A DNA stretch of 39,389 bases, taken from positions 1 through 39,389 of the forward strand of contig CANJNJ010000035.1 of assembly GCA_947474995.1 (NCBI GenBank), written 5' to 3'. The position numbers and the translations under genes were made by a program. Under the pieces are notes generated by a model. The model was not told the DNA's origin, made no database searches, and saw only the letters and a list, made by a program, of their open reading frames with translations. Source of the stretch: Opitutaceae bacterium (GTDB lineage: Bacteria; Verrucomicrobiota; Verrucomicrobiia; Opitutales; Opitutaceae). Shown here in pieces: positions 22,876-31,139 of the stretch; within the stretch, counting starts at the first letter, position 1; every line of letters begins with the position of its first letter.

Positions 22876-24633
22876 TCAGCGAGGACCGCCGCCCGCCGGG
22901 CTCTGGTTGAGCGTGGGATCGATGGAGACGATAGGGGTAATGATCGTTGGTGCGGTGGACGTTGAAGCTGCAGCCAAGTTGCCCTGGATTGTGCCGGATT
23001 GGGCACTGCTGCTAACTGCAGTGGAACTTACGCCCGCACCTCCCGCATCCTTCGCACCAGACGCCGCACCTTGAGTAACCGCTGCACTGACGTTGCCTGT
23101 GGCCCCACCAGCTTTCGCCGCCGACACAGCACCTTCCGCAGAACCCTTCGCGGACGCCACGGCCGCTTCCTGCGCGGTCGCACCCTTGCTCACGGCTGCG
23201 GTCGTCGCCGCGCCAGAAGAGGCCTTCGCGACCTCACCGGCCAGAGCACCCAACTCTGACTTGGCCAAGCCTGCAGCAGAGGCAGCGGAGGTCGCACCGC
23301 TTGACGCACCACTGGAGGCTGCCGTGGCAGCCGCCGTCACCCCCAAGGTCGTAGTGCCTGCATTCGTCGCTCCTGAGGAGGCGCCGGAAGCAGAATTCGA
23401 AGCGGCGGTCGAAGCAGCGACACCGCCCTTGACGGCCGCGCTGGTTGCGCCTTGCGCCGCACCTGACGCTGCACCAGCCACCAAGCCGGTGTTGGCCGAG
23501 GCCTGGGCGCTCGCCGTGGTTACCTTTGAGGCCGCGACCGTCGTCGAAGCGGCTTGAACCGCCGCCGCGGCAATTTGATCAGTCAAACTCTTGGTCGAGG
23601 CTACCGCCGTTGTCGCGGCATCCGACGCGGCCTTCGTCGTCGCTGCAGCCTTGGCATCGGCACTCCCGGCGTTCTGCACTGCCGTCGTATTCGCGGCCGA
23701 GGACGCTGCCGTCTTCGCGGCTCCTTCCGTAACACCTGCGGCGGCGGCCTTCGTGATCGATTCAACTGTAGCAGCAAGTCCATTCGCGGTGCTGTTCGTT
23801 CCGGTTGTCGCGGCCGCCGCGGCCGCCACCGCGGTCTTGACCGTCTGAACCGCCTGATCAGGCGCCGCGGCAGCAGCCGAAGCGACAGCGGTGGCGGTTG
23901 CTTGGGGCACTTGCTGGACGACCGTCGTCAGAGTCGTGGCCAACTCGGAAGTCGCTGTAGCTTTCGCCTCGGCGCTGAAACTGGTACCCGTGCTTCCGAC
24001 GACCGTCGCCACCGCGGCGACCGCGATTGCGGCGGCTTCATTGACCGCCGCTCGGTCGGCCGCAGGGACCTGATTTGCAGGTACGGCCGTCCTGCCCTCA
24101 ACGGAAACACCGCCCGCGCCGATCGAAACGCTCGCCCCGCCCGCAGTAGGTGTAACCGTGACCGTTCCGGACAAGGTCGTGGTAATGGTATATCCGACAT
24201 TATTGACGGTGACCGTATAAACCGTGCCGCGCGCGGCGGCGACGCCCTTGGGTGTGCGCACGCCATAGTTGTGGGTGTTGCGCTTCGCGGGATCGAGCTG
24301 GGAGACAATGTTGCCAGATTTCAGATCCAACAGCGCCTGGGTGGCAGCGAGTGTTTCCACCACGACATGGGAGTTTTCCTTAATCGTAGCGATTGCGCCG
24401 GGATAAGGCTGCAAGAACACTTCGACACCTGGACCTGTGGTGATGTCATCATTCAACGCAATTGCCATACCCTCGGTCGCGGGGATAGGAGCCCCGCCCT
24501 GATGGGTGACCATCACTGTGCCATCGCCGACAATCTTGGCGATCTTGGCCTCCTGCGCGTTAGCATTCCCCGCGAGAAGTGACGCGCCAAGAACGAATAA
24601 AAAGGCGACCGATAAGCGATTAATGTAAGTCAT
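22876..24633 (-). CDS. Exported FecR-domain protein with long Ala/Thr/Ser-rich region
   Basis: A 585-residue secreted protein. A signal peptide (INRLSVAFLFVLGASLLAGN, cleavage after ANA) precedes a FecR-type domain (residues about 25-175: GDGTVMVTHQGGAPIPATEG, ITTGPGVEVFLQPYPGAIAT, LDLKSGNIVSQLDP, GVRTPKGVAAARGTVYTVTV). The remaining roughly 390 residues are about half Ala with Thr, Ser and Gly, with recurring ASSGATSAA/AAAAG words, and no Cys. The start is the ATG at 24633; the extension to a TTG at 24663 would bury the signal peptide. FecR domains in this setting bind cell-surface or polysaccharide-type material rather than act as sigma regulators. The CHASE2 cyclase gene precedes it on the same strand. 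Confidence 0.8.
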   Translation of the reverse strand: MTYINRLSVAFLFVLGASLLAGNANAQEAKIAKIVGDGTVMVTHQGGAPIPATEGMAIALNDDITTGPGVEVFLQPYPGAIATIKENSHVVVETLAATQALLDLKSGNIVSQLDPAKRNTHNYGVRTPKGVAAARGTVYTVTVNNVGYTITTTLSGTVTVTPTAGGASVSIGAGGVSVEGRTAVPANQVPAADRAAVNEAAAIAVAAVATVVGSTGTSFSAEAKATATSELATTLTTVVQQVPQATATAVASAAAAAPDQAVQTVKTAVAAAAAATTGTNSTANGLAATVESITKAAAAGVTEGAAKTAASSAANTTAVQNAGSADAKAAATTKAASDAATTAVASTKSLTDQIAAAAVQAASTTVAASKVTTASAQASANTGLVAGAASGAAQGATSAAVKGGVAASTAASNSASGASSGATNAGTTTLGVTAAATAASSGASSGATSAASAAGLAKSELGALAGEVAKASSGAATTAAVSKGATAQEAAVASAKGSAEGAVSAAKAGGATGNVSAAVTQGAASGAKDAGGAGVSSTAVSSSAQSGTIQGNLAAASTSTAPTIITPIVSIDPTLNQSPAGGGPR

Positions 24634-24803
24634 GGTAAGTAGGTGCTTAAGCCAAACATCCAAATACGTTTATTTTGGAAAAAATAAGCATAAAAACTAC
24701 GATAATTACTGGGCAAATGACCTCATATTGCAACAATAATTTTACCCATCACGGAGGCGCTGCCCAAAAAATAAGCCACCGCGGCGTTAGCGAGTCTACG
24801 ACT

Positions 24804-24823
24804 AAAAATCGGGTAATGACCCG
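24804..24823 (-). terminator. Terminator downstream of the CHASE2 cyclase
   Basis: On the minus strand CGGGT-CATT-ACCCG is followed by ATTTTTAG. The hairpin is short (5 bp) but has a good T-run. It separates the cyclase from the FecR-like gene, whose own AT-rich promoter region lies at 24634-24780. Confidence 0.6.
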
Positions 24824-24837
24824 CCCGGATCCAGCTC

Positions 24838-24935
24838 GTACTTTTATACTCTGCCCTCAGGCTCAGCCAACGCGCGTCCCAAAATATTGGCGGCGATCTC
24901 AGCCGCCTGGAGGCCCCGGCTATTGGCAAATCCGC
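24838..24935 (-). repeat. Conserved extragenic repeat E, copy 2
   Basis: Homologous to 15167-15272 on the same strand (about three-quarters identical). It begins directly at the cyclase stop codon and ends with a TATAAAA tract, followed by the terminator at 24804-24823. Confidence 0.7.
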
Positions 24936-27134
24936 TCACTTTTCCTTCATCACATACGTTCCGTCCCAATTTTCCGGCGGGGGCTCGTGCTGATAGTGCG
25001 CGGTAATGTCCAAATAAACCGTGGAAGGATTCGAGCTAACGCCCGGCGTCTTGCCCGGCACATTGGGCTCCAGTTCTGCGCTCTGCCGGAACTTCGCCAG
25101 CGCCCCATCCCAGTCCCGTGCATAATAGCGCACCAGCCCCTCCGCAAAAATTCCGAGGCATTCATGGGCGGAAGGCGCGACATTTTCCTTCAGCCCCGTG
25201 ATTTCAAAAATGGGAACCGGCTGCGATCGGCCCTTGACGACAATCCGACCCAGCGGCCGAAAGACCAGCCGGTCTCCGCCGTGTTTCTCGCAGGCGAGTT
25301 TGGTCGCCTCGGCGCACATCGAATAAACGCCCCAGCTCTTGGCGCCGGATTCCATCCGGGCCGCCAGATTCACATTGTCGCCCATCATCGTGTAGTTGAA
25401 ACGGGTGCGACTGCCCATGTTGCCGATGATGCAGGGGCCGCTGTTCAAGCCGATGCGCGACTGCATCCGCCAGACGATCTCTGGCCACTTTTCACCCTCG
25501 CTCTGCCACTTGACGCGCAGCTCACCCAGTTGAACCTGCACGCGCTGCGACGCCACGCAGGCTCGAAAAGCGTGGTCAGGCAGTGCGATCGGCGCGCCAA
25601 ACATCGCCACCACCGCGTCGCCGATGTACTTGTCGAGCGTGCCGCCCTCCTCCTGCACGATGTCAGTACACACCGTCAGGTATTCATTCATCAGTTCGAC
25701 CAGCCGATCGGCCGGAAGCTTCTCGGAAAACGTGGAGAAACCCTGGATGTCGCTGAAATAGGCGGTGATTTCATCCTCGTGTCCACCGAGCTGCGGCGCC
25801 TGCCCAGATTCGACCATCCGGTTGACGAGCGCCGGCGAAATATAGGTACCGAACATTCCCTTGATTTGTTCCTTCGCGCGCTGCTCGGCGAGGAGCCTTC
25901 GGGCGATCTCGAATACCTCGAGCCCGGCGAAGCCCAGCACCGGCCAGACGACGGGCAGGGCGTGACTCGCGTGCACCCACGCCCAAGTGGCGCCGGCGAC
26001 GTAAATCAGGGGAATCCCCAACGCATAAATGATGCGGTAGAAACTCAATTTTCGCCGCGCCGATACGACCAGACCAACCACCGCAATCACCACGCCGCCC
26101 GCCGCAATTGGCCAACTGGGCACCTGGTGGGCATAGTCTTCGCGCAGGATGTTCTCGATGACGTTCGCGTGGACGAGCACCAGCGGACTCTCCGGCGAAA
26201 AGGGCGTCGGACCGTTATCCGAGAGACCGGTGGAGAACTGGCCCACGAGCAGGATTTTTCCCGAAACATCCGGCACATCATCGTGTTTTTTTCCCTGTAA
26301 GTAGTGTTCCGTGAACGCGGTCACGACCGTCGCGTAGCTCAACACCTGAAGCCCGGCAATCGAGTGCCGATAGTTCACGAGGTAACCGCCGGTTTCGTCG
26401 ATGGGGATCCGCCGCGGACTCTTGGGATCAACGATATAAATGGCATCGCCAAGCCTGACGCGAACGTTCACCGCGCTCAGGCCCCAATAAACGAGGAGCG
26501 ACTGGAGCGAAAGGCTCGGATAAACCTTGTCGCCGATGCGGACGAGCATCGGTACGTTCCGGCGCACGCCATCCGGACCGGCCGGCGTGTCGACGAAGGC
26601 CGTCGTGGCGACGTCGCGAAACCGCGGGACGGGCAGATCGGCCGAAAGACCGGAATAAAGTTTGGAGGAATCGCCCTCGATCTGCGTGATGGGTCGGAGA
26701 CTGGCTTCCGCCTTGGGCGGCGGCGCCGCCGGATCCGGTGGCGCGTCGGAGGCATACGCGGCAAAGATAACTTTACCCGGCAACTGCCGCGCGCCTACGA
26801 CGACCGCCATATCGGAGTCCGACACCTCAGGAAAAAGAATATCCCAAGCCACCACCGCCGGTTTTGCGGGCGCCAAGGCCATCAGCATTTGCCCGTGCAC
26901 CCGTCGCGTCCACGGCCAGCGGTCGTAGACCTTCAAACTGTCGTCGTCGATGCCCAGGATCGCCACGCGGGGATCACCCTTTTCCTGAAAGTGAGTGCGC
27001 CAACGCGTGCGCTGATCAAGGGTCAAATTTTCGACCCGTTTCACCCAGTCGATTTGCCCGAAAAAACAGGCGCCGGTGAAAAACAGGAGCGCGGGCAGCA
27101 ACTGCCACCGAAGGAAAGTCGGGCTAATTTTCAT
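24936..27134 (-). CDS. CHASE2-domain adenylate cyclase
   Basis: A 732-residue membrane sensor cyclase. One N-terminal membrane segment (residues 9-27) leads to a periplasmic CHASE2 domain (about 35-335: RVAILGIDDDSLKVYDRWPW, FPEVSDSDMAVVVGA), three further membrane segments (about 345-425) and a class III cyclase domain. Catalytic features are complete: metal Asp residues in AYFSDIQGFSTFSEKL (about 458) and LDKYIGDAVVAMFGAP (about 502), the adenine-specifying Lys in DKYIGD and Asp in MMGDNVNLAARMES, and the transition-state Asn and Arg in the same segment. It should make cAMP. The C-terminal tail has one TPR-like stretch (GLVRYYARDWDGALAKF). It is followed by a FecR-like gene on the same strand. 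Confidence 0.92.
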   Translation of the reverse strand: MKISPTFLRWQLLPALLFFTGACFFGQIDWVKRVENLTLDQRTRWRTHFQEKGDPRVAILGIDDDSLKVYDRWPWTRRVHGQMLMALAPAKPAVVAWDILFPEVSDSDMAVVVGARQLPGKVIFAAYASDAPPDPAAPPPKAEASLRPITQIEGDSSKLYSGLSADLPVPRFRDVATTAFVDTPAGPDGVRRNVPMLVRIGDKVYPSLSLQSLLVYWGLSAVNVRVRLGDAIYIVDPKSPRRIPIDETGGYLVNYRHSIAGLQVLSYATVVTAFTEHYLQGKKHDDVPDVSGKILLVGQFSTGLSDNGPTPFSPESPLVLVHANVIENILREDYAHQVPSWPIAAGGVVIAVVGLVVSARRKLSFYRIIYALGIPLIYVAGATWAWVHASHALPVVWPVLGFAGLEVFEIARRLLAEQRAKEQIKGMFGTYISPALVNRMVESGQAPQLGGHEDEITAYFSDIQGFSTFSEKLPADRLVELMNEYLTVCTDIVQEEGGTLDKYIGDAVVAMFGAPIALPDHAFRACVASQRVQVQLGELRVKWQSEGEKWPEIVWRMQSRIGLNSGPCIIGNMGSRTRFNYTMMGDNVNLAARMESGAKSWGVYSMCAEATKLACEKHGGDRLVFRPLGRIVVKGRSQPVPIFEITGLKENVAPSAHECLGIFAEGLVRYYARDWDGALAKFRQSAELEPNVPGKTPGVSSNPSTVYLDITAHYQHEPPPENWDGTYVMKEK

Positions 27135-27145
27135 CCACCGCAGGG

Positions 27146-27595
27146 TCAGGGCAGTTTTTCCTGCACGAGTTTGCTAACGGCGCCGAAGTCCATGAGTTCC
27201 GCTTCGGGCATTTTCTTCAACGCCCCGATGACGCGCCCCATGTCCTTTTTCGACAGCGCCCCGGTTTCCTGAATCGCCTGGGCGACGAGCGCCTGGACGC
27301 GGGCCGGTTCCAGACCCTTCGGCAGGTACTTTTCGAGCGTACGGATTTCAGCTTCGTTCGCCGCGACGAGATCGGCCCGGCCGCCCTTGGCAAATTCCGT
27401 CTTCGCATCGGCGAGATTTTTCACGGCCTTACGCAGCGTCGTGATCACGAGGGCGTCGTCGATTTCCTTATTGGTGTCCATCGCGGTGCGCTTGATCCCG
27501 GCATCAGCTGTGCGCAGGGCCATGGTGGTGACCGGGTCACGCGCCTTCATGGCGGTGACAATATCGGCACGGAGGTTTTCGTAGAGTGTCGGCAT
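27146..27595 (-). CDS. GatB/YqeY-domain protein
   Basis: A 149-residue YqeY-type protein. The family pattern is complete: N-terminal helical bundle (LYENLRADIVTAMKARDPVT, then ALRTADAGIKRTAMD), the central AEIRTLEKYLPKGLEP, and the C-terminal MGRVIGALKKMPEAELMDFG with SKLVQEKL. YqeY resembles the tRNA-binding tail domain of GatB and is thought to assist tRNA-dependent amidation or related tRNA functions. The ATG at 27595 (MPTLYENLR) fits the family start; upstream extension does not. It ends 11 bases before the cyclase gene starts and is probably transcribed with it. Confidence 0.92.
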   Translation of the reverse strand: MPTLYENLRADIVTAMKARDPVTTMALRTADAGIKRTAMDTNKEIDDALVITTLRKAVKNLADAKTEFAKGGRADLVAANEAEIRTLEKYLPKGLEPARVQALVAQAIQETGALSKKDMGRVIGALKKMPEAELMDFGAVSKLVQEKLP

Positions 27596-27739
27596 AAAGG
27601 GAAAGGGCTGGCCGCAAGGCCTACCTGACAATCGGCCAAGCCGGAAGCCGAGAATTAGACGAGTCAGAGTATCGCGAATTCGGAAATTTGCCTTGTATCG
27701 GACAAGGCCACCAAACCTCGGGCCATGGCCCATTCAAAA

Positions 27740-27782
27740 GCCAAAAATTGACTCATGGCTTCCTGGCTTCTGAATTTTTGGC
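27740..27782. repeat. Inverted repeat, 10-base perfect arms
   Basis: GCCAAAAATT (27740-27749) and AATTTTTGGC (27773-27782) pair perfectly; partial GGCTTCCTGGCTTC repeats fill the loop. It lies in the divergent gap between the YqeY and DUF2237 genes. Confidence 0.65.
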
Positions 27783-27834
27783 CTGCCGCAAATTTCGTTC
27801 GTCCCGCGCCCAATCCGTCCCTCTACTCCGCGGG

Positions 27835-28206
27835 ATGACTCCCCTGCCCTCGCGCAACGTTCTCGGTGGTCCCCTGAAACCCTGTTCAGTCGCTCCGGTC
27901 ACGGGGTTTTTCCGGAATGGCCAGTGCGATACCTGCGCCGAGGACCAGGGGTGCCACACCGTGTGCGTGGAAGTTTCCACCGAGTTTCTGGCCTATAGCC
28001 TCGCCGCAGGCAACGACTTGTCGACGCCGCGGCCCGAATACGGGTTTCCCGGGCTCAAGCCCGGCGATCGCTGGTGCGTGTGTGCCGCGCGCTGGCTGGA
28101 ATGCGTCGAGGCGGGCGCCGCCGCGCCCGTGGCCCTCCTCGCCACCCACGAGCGCACCTTGGAGATCGTGCCTTTGGAAATCCTGCAAAATCACGCAACC
28201 GCGTAG
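27835..28206 (+). CDS. DUF2237 family protein
   Basis: A 123-residue protein matching DUF2237: RNVLGGPLKPCSVAPVTGFF near the N-terminus, then DTCAEDQGCHTVCVEVSTEF, LAYSLAAGNDLSTPRPEYGF and GLKPGDRWCVCAARWLECVE. The conserved cysteines (CDTC..DxGxHTVC, WCVCA) are all present. The function of the family is not established. The ATG at 27835 puts the conserved RNVLG close to the start, as in the family. Confidence 0.93.
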   Translation: MTPLPSRNVLGGPLKPCSVAPVTGFFRNGQCDTCAEDQGCHTVCVEVSTEFLAYSLAAGNDLSTPRPEYGFPGLKPGDRWCVCAARWLECVEAGAAAPVALLATHERTLEIVPLEILQNHATA

Positions 28207-28296
28207 GGCCTGTCGGTGCTCGGCATCGGTTGCGATGAAACCGAATCGGGAAATTTAGCCGTCGCCCAGCTTCAATGCCGTCCCGCCAAACCGGGC

Positions 28297-28382
28297 TCAC
28301 GCAGAGGCGCGGCGGATGCCGCGTGGGGCGAAAATCAATCAGCGGGAATGGGGTTTCTCCGCGCCTCCGCTGCTCCGCGTGA
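28297..28382. repeat. Imperfect inverted repeat with TCACGCAGAGGCGCGG-type arms
   Basis: TCACGCAGAGGCGCGGCGGA at 28297-28316 is imperfectly complementary to GCCTCCGCTGCTCCGCGTGA at 28363-28382. It resembles a common non-coding repeat (TCACGC-GAG-GCGGAGG). It is the main content of the 262-base gap between the DUF2237 and Ada-AlkA genes. Confidence 0.6.
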
Positions 28383-28468
28383 AACGATCGCACTCCTCCA
28401 CCAAAAAATTGCACCGAAAAATTCCGGACGACACCCCTCGAAACGTGTGATAGAGTCACGGCGTGCGA

Positions 28469-29941
28469 ATGACCAATGCCACCATGTACACCCGCGTGCT
28501 GGAAAGCGACGCGAGTTGCAACGGCCGCTTCTTCACCGGCGTCCTGACGACCGGCATCTACTGCCTGCCCGCGTGCAAGGCGCGGAAACCCAAGCCCGGG
28601 AACGTCCGCTTTTTTCCGAGTTGCGAGGCGGCCCGGGCCGCCGGGTTGCGTCCTTGCAAGAAATGCCACCCCGACGACTTCGCGCGCGGAGCAGATCCGA
28701 TCCTCGAGGATGTCGAAACGCTGGTCACGGAAATCCGCGCGAACCCCGCCGCGTTTGCCGACGTCCGGGCGGTCGTTCGTCGGTCTGGCTTCGGGACCAC
28801 CCGGTTCTTCGAACTCGTCCGCCAGCATTTTCACACCACCCCCGCCGATATTCTCCTCCGGGCGCGGCTCGAATTCGCCAAACAGCAACTGCTGGGCAGC
28901 CGCGCACCGCTCGCCACCATCGCCGGGGACGCCGGCTTCGAGTCCCTTTCGGTTTTCCACCAGCAGTTCAAGACCTGCAACGGCCTCACTCCCGCGGCTT
29001 ATCGCGGGCTTGCGACCACGCGGAAATTCCTCCTCGAGCTGCCTGGCGGATTCCTTCTCGGCTATCTGCGCCGCGCGCTCAGTCGCGATATCCACAGCGT
29101 CACTGAGCGCTTCGTGGGCAATCACTACACGGGCGCCGTCCAATTGCGCAGCGGGCCGGCACTGCTCAAACTCACGCTTTCACCGCAATCCGTTCACGCA
29201 GAAATTCTGGGAGCGCGACCGCCCTCGGCCGCAACGCCGGCAACGCGACCAGGGAGGCCCGCGCTCCCGGCGGCCGCCGAAGCCCACGCCATTGTTGTCG
29301 GCCTGCTGGGGCTCGACGAAGATGCGGCCGCATTCTCGCGGCTGGCGAAACGCCTCGGACTCGCGCGGCTGGTGGCGGGACGCGAAGAGCTTCGGATTAG
29401 CCGGACGCCGTCGATCTTCGACGGCATCCTCTGGTCGATCATCGGCCAGCAGATAAATTTCCCCTTCGCCTGCCTGCTCAAACGCCGCCTGACGGAACGG
29501 ACCGGCGCCCCGTTGCCCGGCGGGCTTTTTGCCCCGCCGACGCCCGCCGCCGTCAGTGCCCTCGAACCGGCAGACCTGCTGCCGCTGCAATTTTCCCGGC
29601 AAAAGGCCGATTATGTCGTTCAAACCGCCCGCCTGATCGTCGAGGGCAAACTCGATTTGGAAAAACTGCGAACGATGTCCGCGACCCGCGCCGAACGAAC
29701 GCTGCTCGCCGTTCGCGGACTCGGGCCCTGGTCGGTCAACTACCTCATGATGCGGTCGCTCGGGTTTCCCGACTGCGTGCCGCTGGGTGACACCGGCGTG
29801 ACCAGCGGACTGCACGCGCTCCTCAAACTCGAGGAACGACCGGGCCTCGACGGCACGCGCCGGCTCATGAGCATATTTTCTCCTCATCGCAGTCTCGCGA
29901 CCGCGCAACTCTGGCAGTTTAACCAACCCATTCCCACATGA
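28469..29941 (+). CDS. Ada-AlkA fusion: methylphosphotriester-sensing activator and 3-methyladenine glycosylase
   Basis: A 490-residue fusion with three parts. Residues 10-75 are the Ada metal-binding domain, with Zn cysteines C32, C36, C63 and C66 (IYCLPACKARKPKPG, RPCKKCHPDD), which takes a methyl group from DNA phosphotriesters. Residues 85-180 are an AraC-type HTH (RSGFGTTRFFELVRQHF; GDAGFESLSVFHQQFKTCNG). Residues about 190-490 are AlkA: an N-terminal domain and the HhH-GPD fold (VRGLGPWSVNYLMMRSLGFP, with catalytic Asp in PLGDTGV). The protein can both sense and repair alkylation damage. A GTG at 28463 is an alternative start. It overlaps ogt by ATGA, so the adaptive response is encoded as one operon. 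Confidence 0.93.
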   Translation: MTNATMYTRVLESDASCNGRFFTGVLTTGIYCLPACKARKPKPGNVRFFPSCEAARAAGLRPCKKCHPDDFARGADPILEDVETLVTEIRANPAAFADVRAVVRRSGFGTTRFFELVRQHFHTTPADILLRARLEFAKQQLLGSRAPLATIAGDAGFESLSVFHQQFKTCNGLTPAAYRGLATTRKFLLELPGGFLLGYLRRALSRDIHSVTERFVGNHYTGAVQLRSGPALLKLTLSPQSVHAEILGARPPSAATPATRPGRPALPAAAEAHAIVVGLLGLDEDAAAFSRLAKRLGLARLVAGREELRISRTPSIFDGILWSIIGQQINFPFACLLKRRLTERTGAPLPGGLFAPPTPAAVSALEPADLLPLQFSRQKADYVVQTARLIVEGKLDLEKLRTMSATRAERTLLAVRGLGPWSVNYLMMRSLGFPDCVPLGDTGVTSGLHALLKLEERPGLDGTRRLMSIFSPHRSLATAQLWQFNQPIPT

Positions 29942-30438
29942 GACAATTCTACGACACTTTTTCCACGCCCACCGGCGATTTTTCGGTCGCACTCAACGCG
30001 GACGGCGGCGTCATCGCGACCGCTTTCGGCGGCCTGGCGGAACTGCGCGAACGGTTTCACGCTGACGAAATTGTTCAGGATGCGAACCGCGCGGCCGCGG
30101 TACGCCAGGAAATCGCGGAGTACTTTGCCGGGCGGCGGCAGCGTTTCACTCTACCACTGGCGGCCAGCGGCACCCCGTTTCAATGCGACGTCTGGGCGGC
30201 GCTCCAGCGCATCCCCTACGGCGAAACGCGCACGTATGCTCAACTCGCCGCCGAGGTGGGAAAGCCCGATGCCGCCCGGGCGATCGGCCGCGCCAATGCC
30301 ACCAATCCCATCTGCCTCATCGTGCCGTGCCATCGCGTCATCGGAGCCGACGGCTCGCTCACGGGCTTTGCGTTTGGCGAGGATATCAAACGCCAGCTAC
30401 TTGAACACGAGAGCGCCCCGGTGGGGCGGGCAGCATAA
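29938..30438 (+). CDS. ogt: O6-methylguanine-DNA methyltransferase
   Basis: A 166-residue one-step DNA repair protein. The acceptor Cys is in CLIVPCHRVIGADGSLTGFA near residue 130; the HTH recognition segment GTPFQCDVWAALQRIPYGET and RTYAQLAAEVGKPDAARAIG is complete, and the C-terminal GGxxRKxxLL is read here as GEDIKRQLLEHE. It removes O6-alkyl groups from guanine and is used up. The start ATG is inside the preceding stop (ATGA at 29938), coupling it to the Ada-AlkA fusion that probably induces both. Confidence 0.95.
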   Translation: MRQFYDTFSTPTGDFSVALNADGGVIATAFGGLAELRERFHADEIVQDANRAAAVRQEIAEYFAGRRQRFTLPLAASGTPFQCDVWAALQRIPYGETRTYAQLAAEVGKPDAARAIGRANATNPICLIVPCHRVIGADGSLTGFAFGEDIKRQLLEHESAPVGRAA

Positions 30439-30462
30439 CCGCCCAACGCCGGTCGGGACGCG

Positions 30463-30508
30463 GCGCTACGTCAGGGCGCGATGCAGCGCTACGTCAGGGC
30501 GCGATGCA
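30463..30508. repeat. Tandem 23-base duplication over the trpF stop
   Basis: GCGCTACGTCAGGGCGCGAT plus GCA occurs twice head to tail, at 30463-30485 and 30486-30508. The second copy encodes the last residues of trpF and its stop, so the duplication adds an out-of-use copy of the gene's 3' end. A degenerate family B palindrome (ACGCCGGTC...GCGGCGCT) lies directly to the left at 30449-30467. Confidence 0.8.
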
Positions 30509-31139
30509 GCGCGACGACGAAGCGCTTCAGTTTTTCCTGATCCTTCACGCCGGGGGCGGATTCCACCCCGCTGTTAACGTCGATAAAGCGCGTGCCGCTC
30601 TGGCGAAGCGCCTCGCCGATATTTTCCGGGTTCAAGCCCCCGGCGAGAATCCAGAAATTTTCCGGATGAGCGGCCTGCTGCCGCGCAAATTTTCCCCAGT
30701 CGCCCGTCTGGCCGGAACCGCCGAAGCCCGCGGCGTGAAAGGTGTCCAGCATCACGAACTTCGCCGCAGCCAAAACCTCGCTCGGCACTTCGAGCGCCGG
30801 TGGCAATTTCGGTGCGAGCCAGAGCTGGTTGCGCCCGACCAGCTTTGACCAAGCTTGGATTAGCGCCGCCGGCGTCTCCACACGAAAATGAATCTGGAAG
30901 TAATCGAAGCCCGCCTCGCGCATCGCGGCGAGCACCTCGAGCGTGGGCTCGACCGACACGGCAACCTTTCGCCGGGCCGGCAAGCGCGGCGCCATCGCCC
31001 GATACTGCGTCAACGAAATCCCGCGGGGCGACTCCGGGTGAAAAATAAACCCCAGGTAGTCCGCGCCACAGCCATCGGCGAACTCGGCGTCGACGAGCGA
31101 CGTCAGCCCGCAGACTTTCAGCCGAACGCCATCGATCAT
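30489..31139 (-). CDS. trpF: Phosphoribosylanthranilate isomerase
   Basis: A 216-residue (beta/alpha)8 TrpF. The catalytic Cys is in RLKVCGLTSLVDAEF (C10) and the catalytic Asp in FVMLDTFHAAGFGGSGQTGD; phosphate-binding loops are seen in GQTGDW and LAGGLNPENIGEAL, and GADYLGFIFHPESPRGI is a family signature. It isomerises phosphoribosylanthranilate in tryptophan synthesis. The ATG at 31139 overlaps the stop of the upstream DegT aminotransferase gene by 4 bases. No other trp gene is in the window, so the trp pathway is dispersed. The 3' end is duplicated as a 23-base tandem repeat. Confidence 0.94.
   Translation of the reverse strand: MIDGVRLKVCGLTSLVDAEFADGCGADYLGFIFHPESPRGISLTQYRAMAPRLPARRKVAVSVEPTLEVLAAMREAGFDYFQIHFRVETPAALIQAWSKLVGRNQLWLAPKLPPALEVPSEVLAAAKFVMLDTFHAAGFGGSGQTGDWGKFARQQAAHPENFWILAGGLNPENIGEALRQSGTRFIDVNSGVESAPGVKDQEKLKRFVVALHRALT

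Noticed and set aside
23554-24582. Long plus-strand reading frames (about 340 residues) opposite the FecR-like gene
   Set aside because: Arg/Gly/Ser-rich product without domain or start signal; it is the antisense of GC-rich Ala/Thr codons. The minus-strand frame has a signal peptide and FecR domain.
24675-27272. Plus-strand reading frames of 541 and 322 residues opposite the CHASE2 cyclase
   Set aside because: The cyclase frame contains every catalytic motif; the antisense products are His/Arg-rich with no recognisable domain.
28055-29143. Minus-strand 362-residue frame over DUF2237 and the Ada domain
   Set aside because: It runs antisense through two clearly identified genes and has shadow composition.
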